A DNA stretch of 64,000 nucleotides from Vibrio agarilyticus. GTDB lineage: Bacteria; Pseudomonadota; Gammaproteobacteria; Enterobacterales; Vibrionaceae. Positions 52,983 through 63,100 of this stretch are shown here, in pieces. The position numbers were made by a program, and so were the translations under genes. The notes beneath the pieces were generated by a model. The model made no database searches. It was given only the letters and a program-made list of their open reading frames with translations, and was not told where the DNA came from. Positions within the stretch are counted from its first letter, which is position 1. Every line of letters begins with the position of its first letter. The stretch covers positions 1 to 64,000 of the forward strand of contig NZ_JABAIK010000020.1 in the NCBI RefSeq assembly GCF_012641465.1, in the 5' to 3' direction.

Positions 52983-54080
52983 ATGAAAAATAAACTTTGG
53001 TTTACCGCTGGCGCAGTTGTAACAGTGCTCTCAATTGGCCTATTGGTTTTTGAAACTGTGATGACATCTCCTGATTCACATCACAACGTATCTGCTCATC
53101 ATGAGCACAGCGATACAGGTCACGACCATGATGCACATCGCCTCTCAGATACTGAGCCCCTTCTCAGTCAGCAAGCCCAGTCACAAGCGCCAACGCGCCT
53201 TGCTGCCGTCAATCATAGCGACATTTCCCCAATCCCAACTCAACTGAACATTGACCGCAATTTAGCCAAAATAGGCTGGGTGTTATTTCGAGATCCCAAC
53301 CTCTCTTCCAATAAAGCTGTGAGCTGCGAAACTTGTCATCAACTGCAAACCAATGGCGCTGAACATATAGAAGTGTCAACGGGGGTGAAAGGCAAAGGAT
53401 TTCGTAACTCTTTAACCGTCTATAATACTGCGTTCAATTACCGTTTTTTCTGGGATGGACGAGTCAATAACTTACACGACCAATTAGATGGGCCGATTCA
53501 TAACGTGGTCGAGATGGATTCAAACTGGCCTCAAGTCGAAACCTATGTAAAACGTTCGCAGCATTACAACGACCTATTTGACAAAGCTGATATCGTTATT
53601 TCCACCGAAACCATTAAACACGCGCTGGTGGAATTTATGACCAGTTTAACCACGCCACACTCACCCTTTGATCGCTACTTGCTTGGCGATGAAACCGCAA
53701 TGACTGAGCAGCAAATTCGTGGCTGGAATACCTTTCAAGATCAAGGGTGCGCGCGATGTCACCGTGGCACCAATATCGGTGGAGGCATGGTGATCAATTT
53801 CGGTTTTTTTGGTGATGACACTCGCGGTGCCAATCGCTCAACCGATACCGGACGCCACATGAATACGGGCAAGCGTGAAGATTTGTTCCTATTTCGTGTC
53901 GCCAGCTTACGCAACGTTGCTGACACCGCGCCTTACTTTCACGATGGCCGAACCCAAACCCTCGAAGAAGCCGTTTCTATCATGGCGAAAAGTCAATTGG
54001 GGCGCAGTTTTTCCCCAGAAACCGTACAAGATATCAAAGCCTTCTCACCGCGCTCTCAGCTCCGCGCCCAGCCATATTGA
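52983..54080 (+). CDS. membrane-anchored di-heme cytochrome c peroxidase/MauG-like protein
   Basis: A 365-residue protein. An N-terminal hydrophobic anchor (about 8-26) is followed by a short linker with eight histidines in 20 residues (33-52), then the di-heme domain with two CxxCH sites: C115-E-T-C118-H119 and C256-A-R-C259-H260. Also visible are GFRNSLTVYNTAFNYRFFWDGR and the C-terminal VASLRNVADTAPYFHDGRTQTLEEAV...AKSQLGRSFSPE of the CCP/MauG family. Normal members reduce peroxide in the periplasm or oxidise proteins. The gene ends 12 bases before a hybrid kinase gene, so it may serve as a sensor of, or defence against, peroxide in that pathway. Confidence 0.92.
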   Translation: MKNKLWFTAGAVVTVLSIGLLVFETVMTSPDSHHNVSAHHEHSDTGHDHDAHRLSDTEPLLSQQAQSQAPTRLAAVNHSDISPIPTQLNIDRNLAKIGWVLFRDPNLSSNKAVSCETCHQLQTNGAEHIEVSTGVKGKGFRNSLTVYNTAFNYRFFWDGRVNNLHDQLDGPIHNVVEMDSNWPQVETYVKRSQHYNDLFDKADIVISTETIKHALVEFMTSLTTPHSPFDRYLLGDETAMTEQQIRGWNTFQDQGCARCHRGTNIGGGMVINFGFFGDDTRGANRSTDTGRHMNTGKREDLFLFRVASLRNVADTAPYFHDGRTQTLEEAVSIMAKSQLGRSFSPETVQDIKAFSPRSQLRAQPY

Positions 54081-54092
54081 AGGAGCTCGAAG

Positions 54093-56552
54093 ATGGACAG
54101 AACTAGACTCTTATTTAGCATATCTGCATTACTATGCCTCAGTATCATAGCGGCGATGACCTTGCTTTACGCCGAATACAAACGTATTTCTGAATATCGC
54201 GCCATGGTGACTGAGGTTGGCCATGAGGTGATTGAAATACGCGACGCTGTGACACTTTATGAAATAAGTACTCAAACCGATCCCTATCACCTTACCCGCA
54301 CCTTAGTGGCACTAGAGCACCAAGCACAAGCCATTATGCAAGAGTTCGAAGCACGTCAAAATATTGGTCTGTATAAAATGGAGACTTTTATTCAACTTGA
54401 CTTATTTACCAAATCACTAATCAAAATCACCGATGCACTTGATAACGTCATTGGCATTATTATTGTCAAAGAATCTTTACTTGAGTCGGTTTCTCATCAG
54501 CTCAATGTGTTAAACACCAATGACAATAGCGCGGCAAGAGCCCTGCTCATCGATGGTATTGAGTTCTTTGTCGATGAAAGCTCCGAGTTTGGTGCCAGCA
54601 TTCAAACCTTTCAGCGCGTCGAGCAGCAAAAACAGCGCCTTTTTACACTGCTGCTTTCTCATGAAAATATGGCGTTTGTCGAGAACTCCGAAAAAGCGAT
54701 GACAGAACTGGCTTCTCACGTTCGCAATAATATGATTCAACTGTTATTTGCTTTTATTTTGGTGGTTTCCGTTACCATAGTCATTACTTACTTGATGCGG
54801 GTAAGTGAGCTCAAACGAAACAACGCCAGTTATCAGGAAGCCATCGAACGAACAGAGCGGGCTAACCAAGCCAAATCACTGTTTCTTGCTACCATGAGTC
54901 ATGAACTGCGCACTCCCATGAACGGCGTGCTAGGGCTGGCTCAGATTATTCAAGAGGACGCTAAAGAGCCTCAAATTCAAGAGCACGCAGCGATGATCAT
55001 GACCTCAGGTCAACATCTGGTGACGTTACTCAACGACATTTTGGACTTTTCAAAAGTTGAGCAAGGCAAAATGGTTTTGGAATGCAAATCTTTTGCTCTG
55101 TCAGACATACTCATTCCGCTGCAAAACTCTTTAACCCCACTTGCCAAAGAAAAAGGAATCCGCTTTGAGATTTGCAATCAGCTCGACGAACGTGCTCGTC
55201 TGATTGGTGATGCTTCACGTTTGCGCCAAGTTTTGTTCAATCTTGCGGGTAATGCGATCAAGTTCACCACTGAGGGTAATGTCAAAGTAGCCGTCGAGCC
55301 CTTATCGCATCATGAAACTCAACGTGAACTGCATCAAGGCATCAAAATTGTGGTATCTGATACCGGGATAGGGATTGAAAAAGACAAATTAACCGGTATT
55401 TTCACCCCATTTGAACAAGCAGAGCTGTCAACCACTCGGCGTTTTGGCGGCACTGGGCTGGGGCTTTCCATCGTTAAACAGATAACTGAGCTAATGGGCG
55501 GAACTATCACTGTGTTCAGCCAACCCGGCATCGGGTCGCAGTTTACTCTTACCCTTCCGATTGCGATGGAAATGTTTGAAACCAGACCCACTAAAGCAGA
55601 GCAACCATTCAATCAGGCGCTCGAATTATCGACGCCAAAAGAGGTAAACACGCCAATACCAAACCATACGCTGCCTATCGCTGCGGAGCGCAATACTACG
55701 CCCCAAACGCCCATTGCATTGGCTCAAAACGCGTTGTCGGTAAAAACCGCCTCAATTGATATTCTTCTCGTGGATGACAACCGAGTTAACGCAGCGGTTG
55801 CTGAGCGTTTTCTTCACTCTCTCGGTCACAACATCACATTAGCCACCGATGGACATCAAGCACTGACCATTTTAAATGAGCGGCGATTTAACCTGATTAT
55901 TATGGATAATCACATGCCCAATCTTGGTGGCATCGAAACCATTCGCAGGTTACGCCAAGAGCTCAATATCAGCACTGTGGTGTTTGCCTATACTGCAGAT
56001 GTGTTTCAACAAGCCCACGATGAATTTCTGCAAGCTGGCGCTAACTTTGTGCTCACCAAACCGCTGCAAAAGGTGAGCTTGGAAAATGCCATCGCGCAAT
56101 TTATTGACCAAATCACCGATACCGACTCTTTTGCACGCGCGAATAATGTTGTTCCACTCGTGCGCTACCCTGTGACCCAATTGCCAATGACGGAAGAAGA
56201 AATATCGTCAAGCAGCTTACTCAATGACGAAGAGATGAGCTTTGAAGAAACGGTGGATTTGCTGCGCTCACTCCAATCCGAATTTGATGAAAAAACCGAC
56301 GCATTTTTCAGCGCTTACACCGAAGAAGATGCCAATGCGTTATATCGTGTGCTTCACTCAATCAAAGGCACTGCGCTTGAGTTTGGTATGCGTGAAATGG
56401 TGCGCCTTACTCAACATATTGAGCAAGAGGCCTATTCCGGTGACATTCCAAATGTCGAGACACTGCAAAAGCTCATTAACCGCATGCTGGTCAATAGCCA
56501 TCAAGCGCAACGCGTCATTCACAAACTCAATCAACAACGCGAAACGGGATAA
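54093..56552 (+). CDS. hybrid sensor histidine kinase with receiver and Hpt domains
   Basis: An 819-residue membrane kinase. Helix 1 is at about 8-26, a helical periplasmic sensor at 27-212, helix 2 at about 216-235, a HisKA domain with H270 (TMSHELRTPMNG), an HATPase domain (NLAGNAIKF, DTGIGIEK, GGTGLGLSI), a receiver with D605 and K656 (LLVDDNRVN, IIMDNHMPN, LTKPL), and a C-terminal Hpt domain with H755 (LHSIKGTALEFGM). It can therefore carry a full His-Asp-His relay. The final acceptor is not encoded with a DNA-binding domain here; the intact receiver of the next gene product is a natural partner. It is co-transcribed with the di-heme protein gene (12-base gap, AAGGAG present). Confidence 0.95.
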   Translation: MDRTRLLFSISALLCLSIIAAMTLLYAEYKRISEYRAMVTEVGHEVIEIRDAVTLYEISTQTDPYHLTRTLVALEHQAQAIMQEFEARQNIGLYKMETFIQLDLFTKSLIKITDALDNVIGIIIVKESLLESVSHQLNVLNTNDNSAARALLIDGIEFFVDESSEFGASIQTFQRVEQQKQRLFTLLLSHENMAFVENSEKAMTELASHVRNNMIQLLFAFILVVSVTIVITYLMRVSELKRNNASYQEAIERTERANQAKSLFLATMSHELRTPMNGVLGLAQIIQEDAKEPQIQEHAAMIMTSGQHLVTLLNDILDFSKVEQGKMVLECKSFALSDILIPLQNSLTPLAKEKGIRFEICNQLDERARLIGDASRLRQVLFNLAGNAIKFTTEGNVKVAVEPLSHHETQRELHQGIKIVVSDTGIGIEKDKLTGIFTPFEQAELSTTRRFGGTGLGLSIVKQITELMGGTITVFSQPGIGSQFTLTLPIAMEMFETRPTKAEQPFNQALELSTPKEVNTPIPNHTLPIAAERNTTPQTPIALAQNALSVKTASIDILLVDDNRVNAAVAERFLHSLGHNITLATDGHQALTILNERRFNLIIMDNHMPNLGGIETIRRLRQELNISTVVFAYTADVFQQAHDEFLQAGANFVLTKPLQKVSLENAIAQFIDQITDTDSFARANNVVPLVRYPVTQLPMTEEEISSSSLLNDEEMSFEETVDLLRSLQSEFDEKTDAFFSAYTEEDANALYRVLHSIKGTALEFGMREMVRLTQHIEQEAYSGDIPNVETLQKLINRMLVNSHQAQRVIHKLNQQRETG

Positions 56553-56557
56553 GACCC

Positions 56558-58465
56558 ATGCAAACACACTTACCCCATGCGCTAAAAGAGCATCTGATAT
56601 TGGCGCTGATTGCTGGGGCCATTTTTACTATCGACCTCAATATTCCGCTCGGTGTCGCCGCTGGGGTTCCCTATATCACGGTGATTTTAGTCTCCTTGTT
56701 GTCGAAAAATCAGTCGACCACCTTTATCTGGGCTATTGTCTGCACCCTACTGACGTTGACTGGTTACTACTTATCGCCATTGGGCAGCGACACCTGGAAA
56801 GTGACTTCTAACCGAGGTCTGGCGATTTATGCAATTTGGGCGGTCGCGATTGTGTCGCTGATTTTACTTGAGCGCACAAAGAAAATGATGACGCTAACCT
56901 CCGAACTGCAGCTGTCTGAATTTCGCGCCACCTTAGGTCAAGTAGCCGAGTACGCAAGCGATGCGGTGATCATCTCCGACGCAAACGGGCTGGTGATCTG
57001 GGTCAACAAAGCGTTTACCGATATTTCTGGCTATACCTTAGACGAGGTAGTGGGGAAAAAACCGGGTAATTTATTGCAAGGTAAAGGGACTCAACTTGAC
57101 GATATTAGACGTTTATCGGAAGCTATAAAACAAGGGCAAAAAATTGAATTAGAGATCCTTAACTACCATAAAAATGGCACGCCCTATTGGCTCGATTTAT
57201 CAATCAACCCCATTTACGAACAAGGAAAACTAGTTCGGTTTGTTGCGGTTGAACGGGATATCACCAAGCGTAAAGAGTTAGAGCACCGATTGGTGGAACA
57301 AGCCAGCCAAGCAATTCACACCACAGACGTGAAATCGCAGCTGATTACCTCAATGAACCAACAGCTTAAAGAGCCTATTAGCACCCTTCTCGACATCACC
57401 AAGCAATTAACATTAGCAAAAGAGAGCCACCACACCATGGTGACTCACTGTTATCGCGTGGCGCTGGCGCTAAAATACAGTGTTGAGAATGCCACCACTT
57501 TGTCGCAACTCGATCTCAATAACCTAAGCGCCAGCCCAAGCCAAATTTCGCTTACAAACAGCATGGATTTAACACGTGAAGCTGCGACCCAATTAGCACT
57601 GCGTGACCAAATCCACTTTGAACTGATAAACCGTTACTCGCCTAACTGCGAACTGGTGTGCGATTTTGCCCAATTACTGCCCATAATCCATTTCTTCTTA
57701 TTCGATGCAATGACTCAAGCAGCGCGTCGAGAACTCCTCATGAACGTTGAGCCTCAGCGTCACAATGGCATCGAGATAATTGAAGTGACCATCCAATATG
57801 ATGATAATGGCGCCCATTACCAGGCACTGGTTAATCCACCGCTCAGTATGCCATCAAATAAGACCATGGGTAGTGCGGCCGCAGGTGCGAGCCAAACGTT
57901 GATTGGCACATCCGTTGGCGCAGGGATTGCTCGCCAAGCGTTAGCAAAATTTGGCGGAGAGCTACTATGCTCTCGTCTGAGCGATCACCAGAGCGAAATT
58001 CGCATTCGTCTTCCTGCAATAGCCAAAACGCAGAAGTCACCAAGGGTAACGCCCTCAAGTAACAAGATTTTGATTGCTGAGGATAACCGCGTTAACGCGA
58101 TGGTATTGACCAAGTTACTGCAATCACTCGGATTTCATGATTATGATTTAGCCGTCAATGGACAAGAAGCTGTCGAATACGCCAAAAAGCACCGCTATCT
58201 TGCCATTTTAATGGATAACCATATGCCCAAAATGACTGGAGTGGATGCGACCAAAATCATCATTTCACAATACAGCCCTGACGCCCACATTATTGCCTGC
58301 ACCGCCGATACCGGTGAAGAGACTCGCGCTACCTTCTTTGAATATGGCGCGCGTGATGTCTTGTATAAACCATTAGACAAAAAAGAGCTGGCTCGCGTAT
58401 TAGGGCCAGCACCAAACCAGAGCCAAAAAAACACCGACCAAGAACACGCCGTTGGGGCGAATTAA
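56558..58465 (+). CDS. PAS sensor with degenerate kinase core and intact receiver
   Basis: A 635-residue membrane protein. Four N-terminal helices (about 10-105) are followed by a PAS domain (about 125-240), a region like a dimerisation domain, a degenerate ATPase region and a C-terminal receiver with D553 and K604 (ILIAEDNRVN, ILMDNHMPK). The expected kinase motif is SMNQQLKEP: the phospho-accepting histidine is Gln268, and no proper N-box or glycine-rich lid is visible. It is therefore probably not a kinase but a PAS-gated receiver that takes phosphate from the Hpt of the preceding gene product. It starts five bases after that gene. No output domain follows. Confidence 0.9.
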   Translation: MQTHLPHALKEHLILALIAGAIFTIDLNIPLGVAAGVPYITVILVSLLSKNQSTTFIWAIVCTLLTLTGYYLSPLGSDTWKVTSNRGLAIYAIWAVAIVSLILLERTKKMMTLTSELQLSEFRATLGQVAEYASDAVIISDANGLVIWVNKAFTDISGYTLDEVVGKKPGNLLQGKGTQLDDIRRLSEAIKQGQKIELEILNYHKNGTPYWLDLSINPIYEQGKLVRFVAVERDITKRKELEHRLVEQASQAIHTTDVKSQLITSMNQQLKEPISTLLDITKQLTLAKESHHTMVTHCYRVALALKYSVENATTLSQLDLNNLSASPSQISLTNSMDLTREAATQLALRDQIHFELINRYSPNCELVCDFAQLLPIIHFFLFDAMTQAARRELLMNVEPQRHNGIEIIEVTIQYDDNGAHYQALVNPPLSMPSNKTMGSAAAGASQTLIGTSVGAGIARQALAKFGGELLCSRLSDHQSEIRIRLPAIAKTQKSPRVTPSSNKILIAEDNRVNAMVLTKLLQSLGFHDYDLAVNGQEAVEYAKKHRYLAILMDNHMPKMTGVDATKIIISQYSPDAHIIACTADTGEETRATFFEYGARDVLYKPLDKKELARVLGPAPNQSQKNTDQEHAVGAN

Positions 58466-58529
58466 TAGACTCGAACCCTATTTGAGTTATTCTAGATTCT
58501 CTAATAAAACGGTGAAAGGTATGGCGATA

Positions 58530-59330
58530 ATGACCCCTAATACGATTACATCTTGCATCATATCGTTATTTTTTATGCTAAGCCCTGCGCTCGTACATGC
58601 GAGCTATCAATTAGGCAATTACCCGACATTACAATATGCAAAATTTGACACCCAAGGCCGAACTTTAGCCAATACAACAAACAGCATTAGCAATTCGATT
58701 GAGCAAGGTGATGCAATACCGCTAAAATTCGATAAAGAAATGCTGGCTAACCGAGCTTGGATTCTGCCCTCAAAATATTATGGTGACCAATATTGGGTTG
58801 ATAAAATACTGACTCGAGATTGGGTTCGCAATATGCAAAACCTTATTACCAATTTTGTCTGTGCGGAATATCGATTTCGTCATCGGCAATATCAATCCGA
58901 AGATTGTTTTAAACAAGAATCTAGTAATATAAACGCCCAAAGAGAAGGTATGCCGTTTGTTTCAGGGCAATTTAAGCAAAACTCACTCGAAACGAATCTT
59001 GATTCTACGCATGCGCGGTTGAGTTATAAAATGTGGTTACCGAGTGGTAATTCCGTTTCACTTCAGTCTGTTTTTGGCAGTGTTCATGAACTCGGATCTT
59101 TTTTTGGTCCTTACCGACGCAATGATAATTCGCTAGTACTGACGATATATAGTCAAGTTTATCGTCTAAATCAGGATAACTTTCGTGGTGCATTGATCAA
59201 TACCACGCCAAGTCACTATTTTGTTATTTTGCCTTCATCTCGAGAGCTCGCTGCCGCTCCCAACCAACAGGCTGCGGCAAAACAAGCTCTAGCACAAGCA
59301 AAACTCTTTATCCTAAATAGAGCTTATTGA
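58530..59330 (+). CDS. secreted protein of unknown function, end of the phosphorelay operon
   Basis: A 266-residue exported protein with a signal peptide (MTPNTITSCIISLFFMLSPALVHA-SYQ). The mature part has two cysteines (TNFVCAEYRF and SEDCFKQE) and is beta/alpha-mixed, ending in an Ala/Gln-rich helix (PNQQAAAKQALAQAKLFIL). The start is set at the ATG about 10 bases after AAAGG; another in-frame ATG is too close to that site. It follows the pseudokinase by about 65 bases on the same strand, so a link to the signalling operon is likely. Family not recognised. Confidence 0.65.
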   Translation: MTPNTITSCIISLFFMLSPALVHASYQLGNYPTLQYAKFDTQGRTLANTTNSISNSIEQGDAIPLKFDKEMLANRAWILPSKYYGDQYWVDKILTRDWVRNMQNLITNFVCAEYRFRHRQYQSEDCFKQESSNINAQREGMPFVSGQFKQNSLETNLDSTHARLSYKMWLPSGNSVSLQSVFGSVHELGSFFGPYRRNDNSLVLTIYSQVYRLNQDNFRGALINTTPSHYFVILPSSRELAAAPNQQAAAKQALAQAKLFILNRAY

Positions 59331-59339
59331 TCTAACCAA

Positions 59340-59465
59340 TATACCCGTCCTAATTGAAGTTGCAGCGGTGTTGACGGGCACTCACAAACCTCATCACATA
59401 GCTTATCTATGCTCAGAGGCTTTGTTCGCTGGTCGCCTACCTGCATCTTCACGTTGTTTGGGTAT
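59340..59465. repeat. TATACCC intergenic palindromic repeat (inverted, short subtype)
   Basis: A 126-bp copy from TATACCCGTCCTAATTGAAG to CTTCACGTTGTTTGGGTAT, containing CACAAACCTCATCACATAGC. It lies between convergent genes. Confidence 0.9.
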
Positions 59466-59507
59466 CGATTTGAAATTTTAAGATTTCGTCACCCACGGAA
59501 ATCTCAT

Positions 59508-59544
59508 AAATCAACAAGGCGCCATAACGGCGCCTTGTTGATTT
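59508..59544 (-). terminator. rho-independent-type terminator with a perfect 16-bp stem
   Basis: AAATCAACAAGGCGCC and GGCGCCTTGTTGATTT pair perfectly around ATAAC. It starts four bases beyond the stop codon of the minus-strand lipoprotein gene and could act in both directions. Confidence 0.85.
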
Positions 59545-59547
59545 AGG

Positions 59548-59976
59548 TTACATCACACACTCTTTAACCTCTTTGGCTTGCTCAATCCCTTTTTCGATTA
59601 GCCCTTTAGCTTGCTCATTGCTGATGGTATCCATGATTTTATTCAAAAGCGCTTCTGCTGAAGAGTCCGAGGTGGCTTTCTCAAGGCAGCTGTAGGCATT
59701 AGCGATATGCTCTTGCACTTTGGTGAGCGCTTCTGGGTTACTAAAATCAGCATTGAGTGCCTCTTCCAGTGAAACAGCCAGCTCTTGCGCCGCTTCAGCG
59801 GCATCGCCAAACTGTTCATCGAGCTTTAGTGCCGATAAATCCAATTTGGTCAGCTCCTCTTGCATAGAGTCCACCGCACTGTTGGCAGCTTCTTGCGCTT
59901 TATCGACGGCTTTTGAGGCTTCTTCACACCCGGCAAGTGCCAGCAGCAGTGTTAAGGTTATAACGGTTTTTTTCAT
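59548..59976 (-). CDS. small helical lipoprotein
   Basis: A 142-residue protein with a clear lipoprotein signal (MKKTVITLTLLLALAGC), then an all-helical, acidic, alanine-rich chain (SKAVDKAQEAANSAVDSMQEEL...) with two further cysteines near the C-terminus (AYSCLEK and KECVM), probably one disulphide. GGAG precedes this ATG; a start 18 codons upstream would bury the signal. Function unknown. Confidence 0.75.
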   Translation of the reverse strand: MKKTVITLTLLLALAGCEEASKAVDKAQEAANSAVDSMQEELTKLDLSALKLDEQFGDAAEAAQELAVSLEEALNADFSNPEALTKVQEHIANAYSCLEKATSDSSAEALLNKIMDTISNEQAKGLIEKGIEQAKEVKECVM

Positions 59977-60185
59977 TGTTTGAACTCCACTTGAGAATAC
60001 CCATGCCCAAATAGGGTGAAGACGCAGCAAAACAATCCGTAAACCAAGCCTAAAGCAAGGCTTTTAAATGCTGCGCCATCACAGAGGGCGAATACACGCT
60101 ATTTTATACCAAAGTGATTGAACGTGCTGTAACACAAGTAAAACTCACCGAATCCTAACAAAGCAAAACCAAACGCGGTCACACT

Positions 60186-63100
60186 CTACATCAGACTTGG
60201 ATCCACCTCGGTATTTTGCCCGCCGCTTTGCTCAGCACCCTCTTGCATTTCAGCATCAAAACGGGACGAATCGTCAGCCAAACCGTTTGAATCACCGCTA
60301 TCATCACCGCTGTCACCTTGGTTGAGAGTTGGATCTGGCAGCCCGTTATTGGTCTGTGATGTCGATTGCATCGCATACTGTTCATCTATGGCAAAGTCAA
60401 GATTGTCTAGCGCGCCATCAATCGGCTGATCCGCATCATTAAACCCTTGCATCTCGATTTGACCACTGCCTTGGTACTCATCTGGGAAGGTCACAGAAAG
60501 TGGCGCTGAAAAATCGCCCGTCACAATATAGCTGCCATCGCCGTTATCCAGTGCATTACTCACTTCACTGCCGATGGGCAGGCCATCGAGCTCGACATAA
60601 CTTAACGTCTCAGCATCGGTAATGCTCTCTGGCAAGTCAATCGCCACCGTGTCACCTGGCGCGCCGGTAATATCCGGGTCCGTGTCATCGAAAGGCGCAT
60701 CGCCCTGTTGCGCGCTGCGGCTGACGGCCATTTGCGCCTCAATGATGGTTTGGTCGGTTTCACTGCCACCAGCATCGAAAGAGTCAACTTGTACGTCGAG
60801 CGTCAATGGCACGCTTTCAAGCTGACCATCAATTTCAACTTCCACCAACATATTCAGCTCGCCATCAAATGGCTCACTGGGCCAATAAATCCATTCATCA
60901 TTGGGGGCAACGGCAAAATAACCCGCATCATCGGTGTCTGTCACATCGGTAACGATATCATCAGGGCCTAGCATCAGCTCTTGCAATAATTGCGCTGACG
61001 TCAGCGTCAATGAACCGTTCTCTGCTAAGGTGTATTCTTCGCTGCTGCCATTTGCCGTGCTGAGATCGTTTATCACTTCAACATGGCTGACAATCTGGTG
61101 CTCGCCATCACTGGCAATAAAACCCAGCTCCAGCTCACCGTCAAAACCTTCAGCGCGGATAAGCTGATAACTCCCATCGCCGGCAGTCTCAATAATACCT
61201 TGCCCTTTGGTGAGCGTGACGGACTCAATCATCAACTCATCGCCATCAGCATCACTGAGCGTGGCGAGCAGTTCTGCATCGCTAAACGCCAACGCTCCGT
61301 TATCATCCAGGTTTTTGGTCAATTGAGTCTCAACACTGGGTGGCACATTGGTGTAGCTTGCGCTATCAACCACAACAATGGCGCTCTGTTCATCGTAAAA
61401 GACGCCATCTCTGTCCACCACGTAAGCAAAATCCACTTGTCCAGTAAAGTCATCTGCTGGGGTAAACGTCCAACTGTTATCGCCGTTGTCGAATAATACC
61501 CCTTGCGACTTATCAACCAAATGAACGAAACGAATCGCATCGCTGGCTTCGGCATCCAAATTTTCCGCAGCGCTCAGCAAATCATCAGCGGTGAGCGTCA
61601 ACGCGGTTTCAAATTCGGCAACAAAATCGCCCTCATCAACCCCATCGTCTAACGCTTGCGCCTCATCCCCATAATCAACCGTGCTTGTTGTTACCGTTAG
61701 GGCGAAATCACCGGCAAAATTTGGCGGTGGCGTGAGTTCAAGATCGGTGACATTCCACTGCGTCACATCTATGTATTGATTTACGGCGTTAATCGTCGCG
61801 GTATGCGTGCCATCGCTAACCACAAATCCAACCGGAAAGCCGGTGATCACCAGGTTGGTGAGCACTTCCGATTGGTCAAGCAAGCTCACATTAAGACACA
61901 AATGACCTGCCTCATCTTCATTGAACACCAAAGGACCTGAGTGCTCACTGCTCACCACTGCGCCATCGGCGATAGGGCGAATATAGAGCGGAATATCAAG
62001 TGCGGTCTCAAACTCGCCATCGCTAACAACCAGTTGCAACTCAGTTACCCCAGCAAAATCAGCGCTTGGAGTAAACGTCCAAGTGCCATCGCCGTTATCT
62101 TGCAGCGCTCCTTTGTCCTCATCCTGCAACAGAATTTGCGACACATTGATTGGGTTCTGCTCAACATCGGCGAAGAGATCAAGCAATTTAAACGCATCAA
62201 AGGTAAACGCTTCATCCTCGTTGGTTGCCATAAGTGCATTGCCGGTGCTAAACGGCGCGTCGTTCACAGGAATCACGTTGACATTCAGTGATCCTTGCAC
62301 CGCTTCTGTGCCATCAAATACGGTATAGGTTAGCTCAACAAGACCATTAAAATTGGCCCCTGTGGTTAAGTGGTACAAGCCATCAATTAAACTGATGTTG
62401 GCGCTACCCGGCGCGCGCACACTCACATCGGTAATCGAAAGCGTGTCGCCTAAATCCACATCGCTTACTTGCTGCAAAAGATACGCAGGATCAATGGTCA
62501 GAAGATTGTCCTCTTCCCCACTGACGGTAAGCGTTGGTGCAATCGGAGCATCGTTTATCGGGTCTATCGTGAGCGTTCCTTCCACCGCAGTGGCAAGCTC
62601 ACCATCAAACACCTCAAAACTAAAGGGGACATCACCGTTGAAATTGGTGGTGGGAGTAAAAGACCAAGTACCATCCCCTAAATCGGTTAACTCACCGAAA
62701 CTTGGATTAATGTGGAGGTTTTGCGCGGATAACGCGTCTATTTCGGTATCGATATCACTGGCATTAGCGAGCAACATGGCTTGCGTTATAAGCAGCGATT
62801 CATCTTCGTCACTGAGCAAATTGACCGTATCACTTTGCGGCGCATCATTGACTGCCGCAAAATCAATATTGACAATATTATTGTCAGTTAGCTGACCATC
62901 ACTTACCTGATATTCGAGCTCGACCTCACCGAAAAAATCAGGCTCTGGGGTAATCGTCCAAGTGTCGTTACCATTATCGGTTAACGTCGCTTTGTCTGCG
63001 TTATCCCCTACAAGGGCAAGCCCCTCAACAGAAAGCAATGGATTATCAACATCACTCGCCTGCCCCAATAGCTGAGCTTTGCTGATCACTACAGGTTCAA

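Noticed and set aside
4174-59465. palindromic repeats considered as integron attC sites or a CRISPR array
   Set aside because: They are not in tandem, do not flank short cassettes, lack attC core sites, have no integrase nearby, and are far too long and irregular for CRISPR repeats.
62353-62895. 180-residue plus-strand open frame inside the giant repeat protein
   Set aside because: Serine-rich shadow frame in an acidic repeat gene; no start signal or family features.
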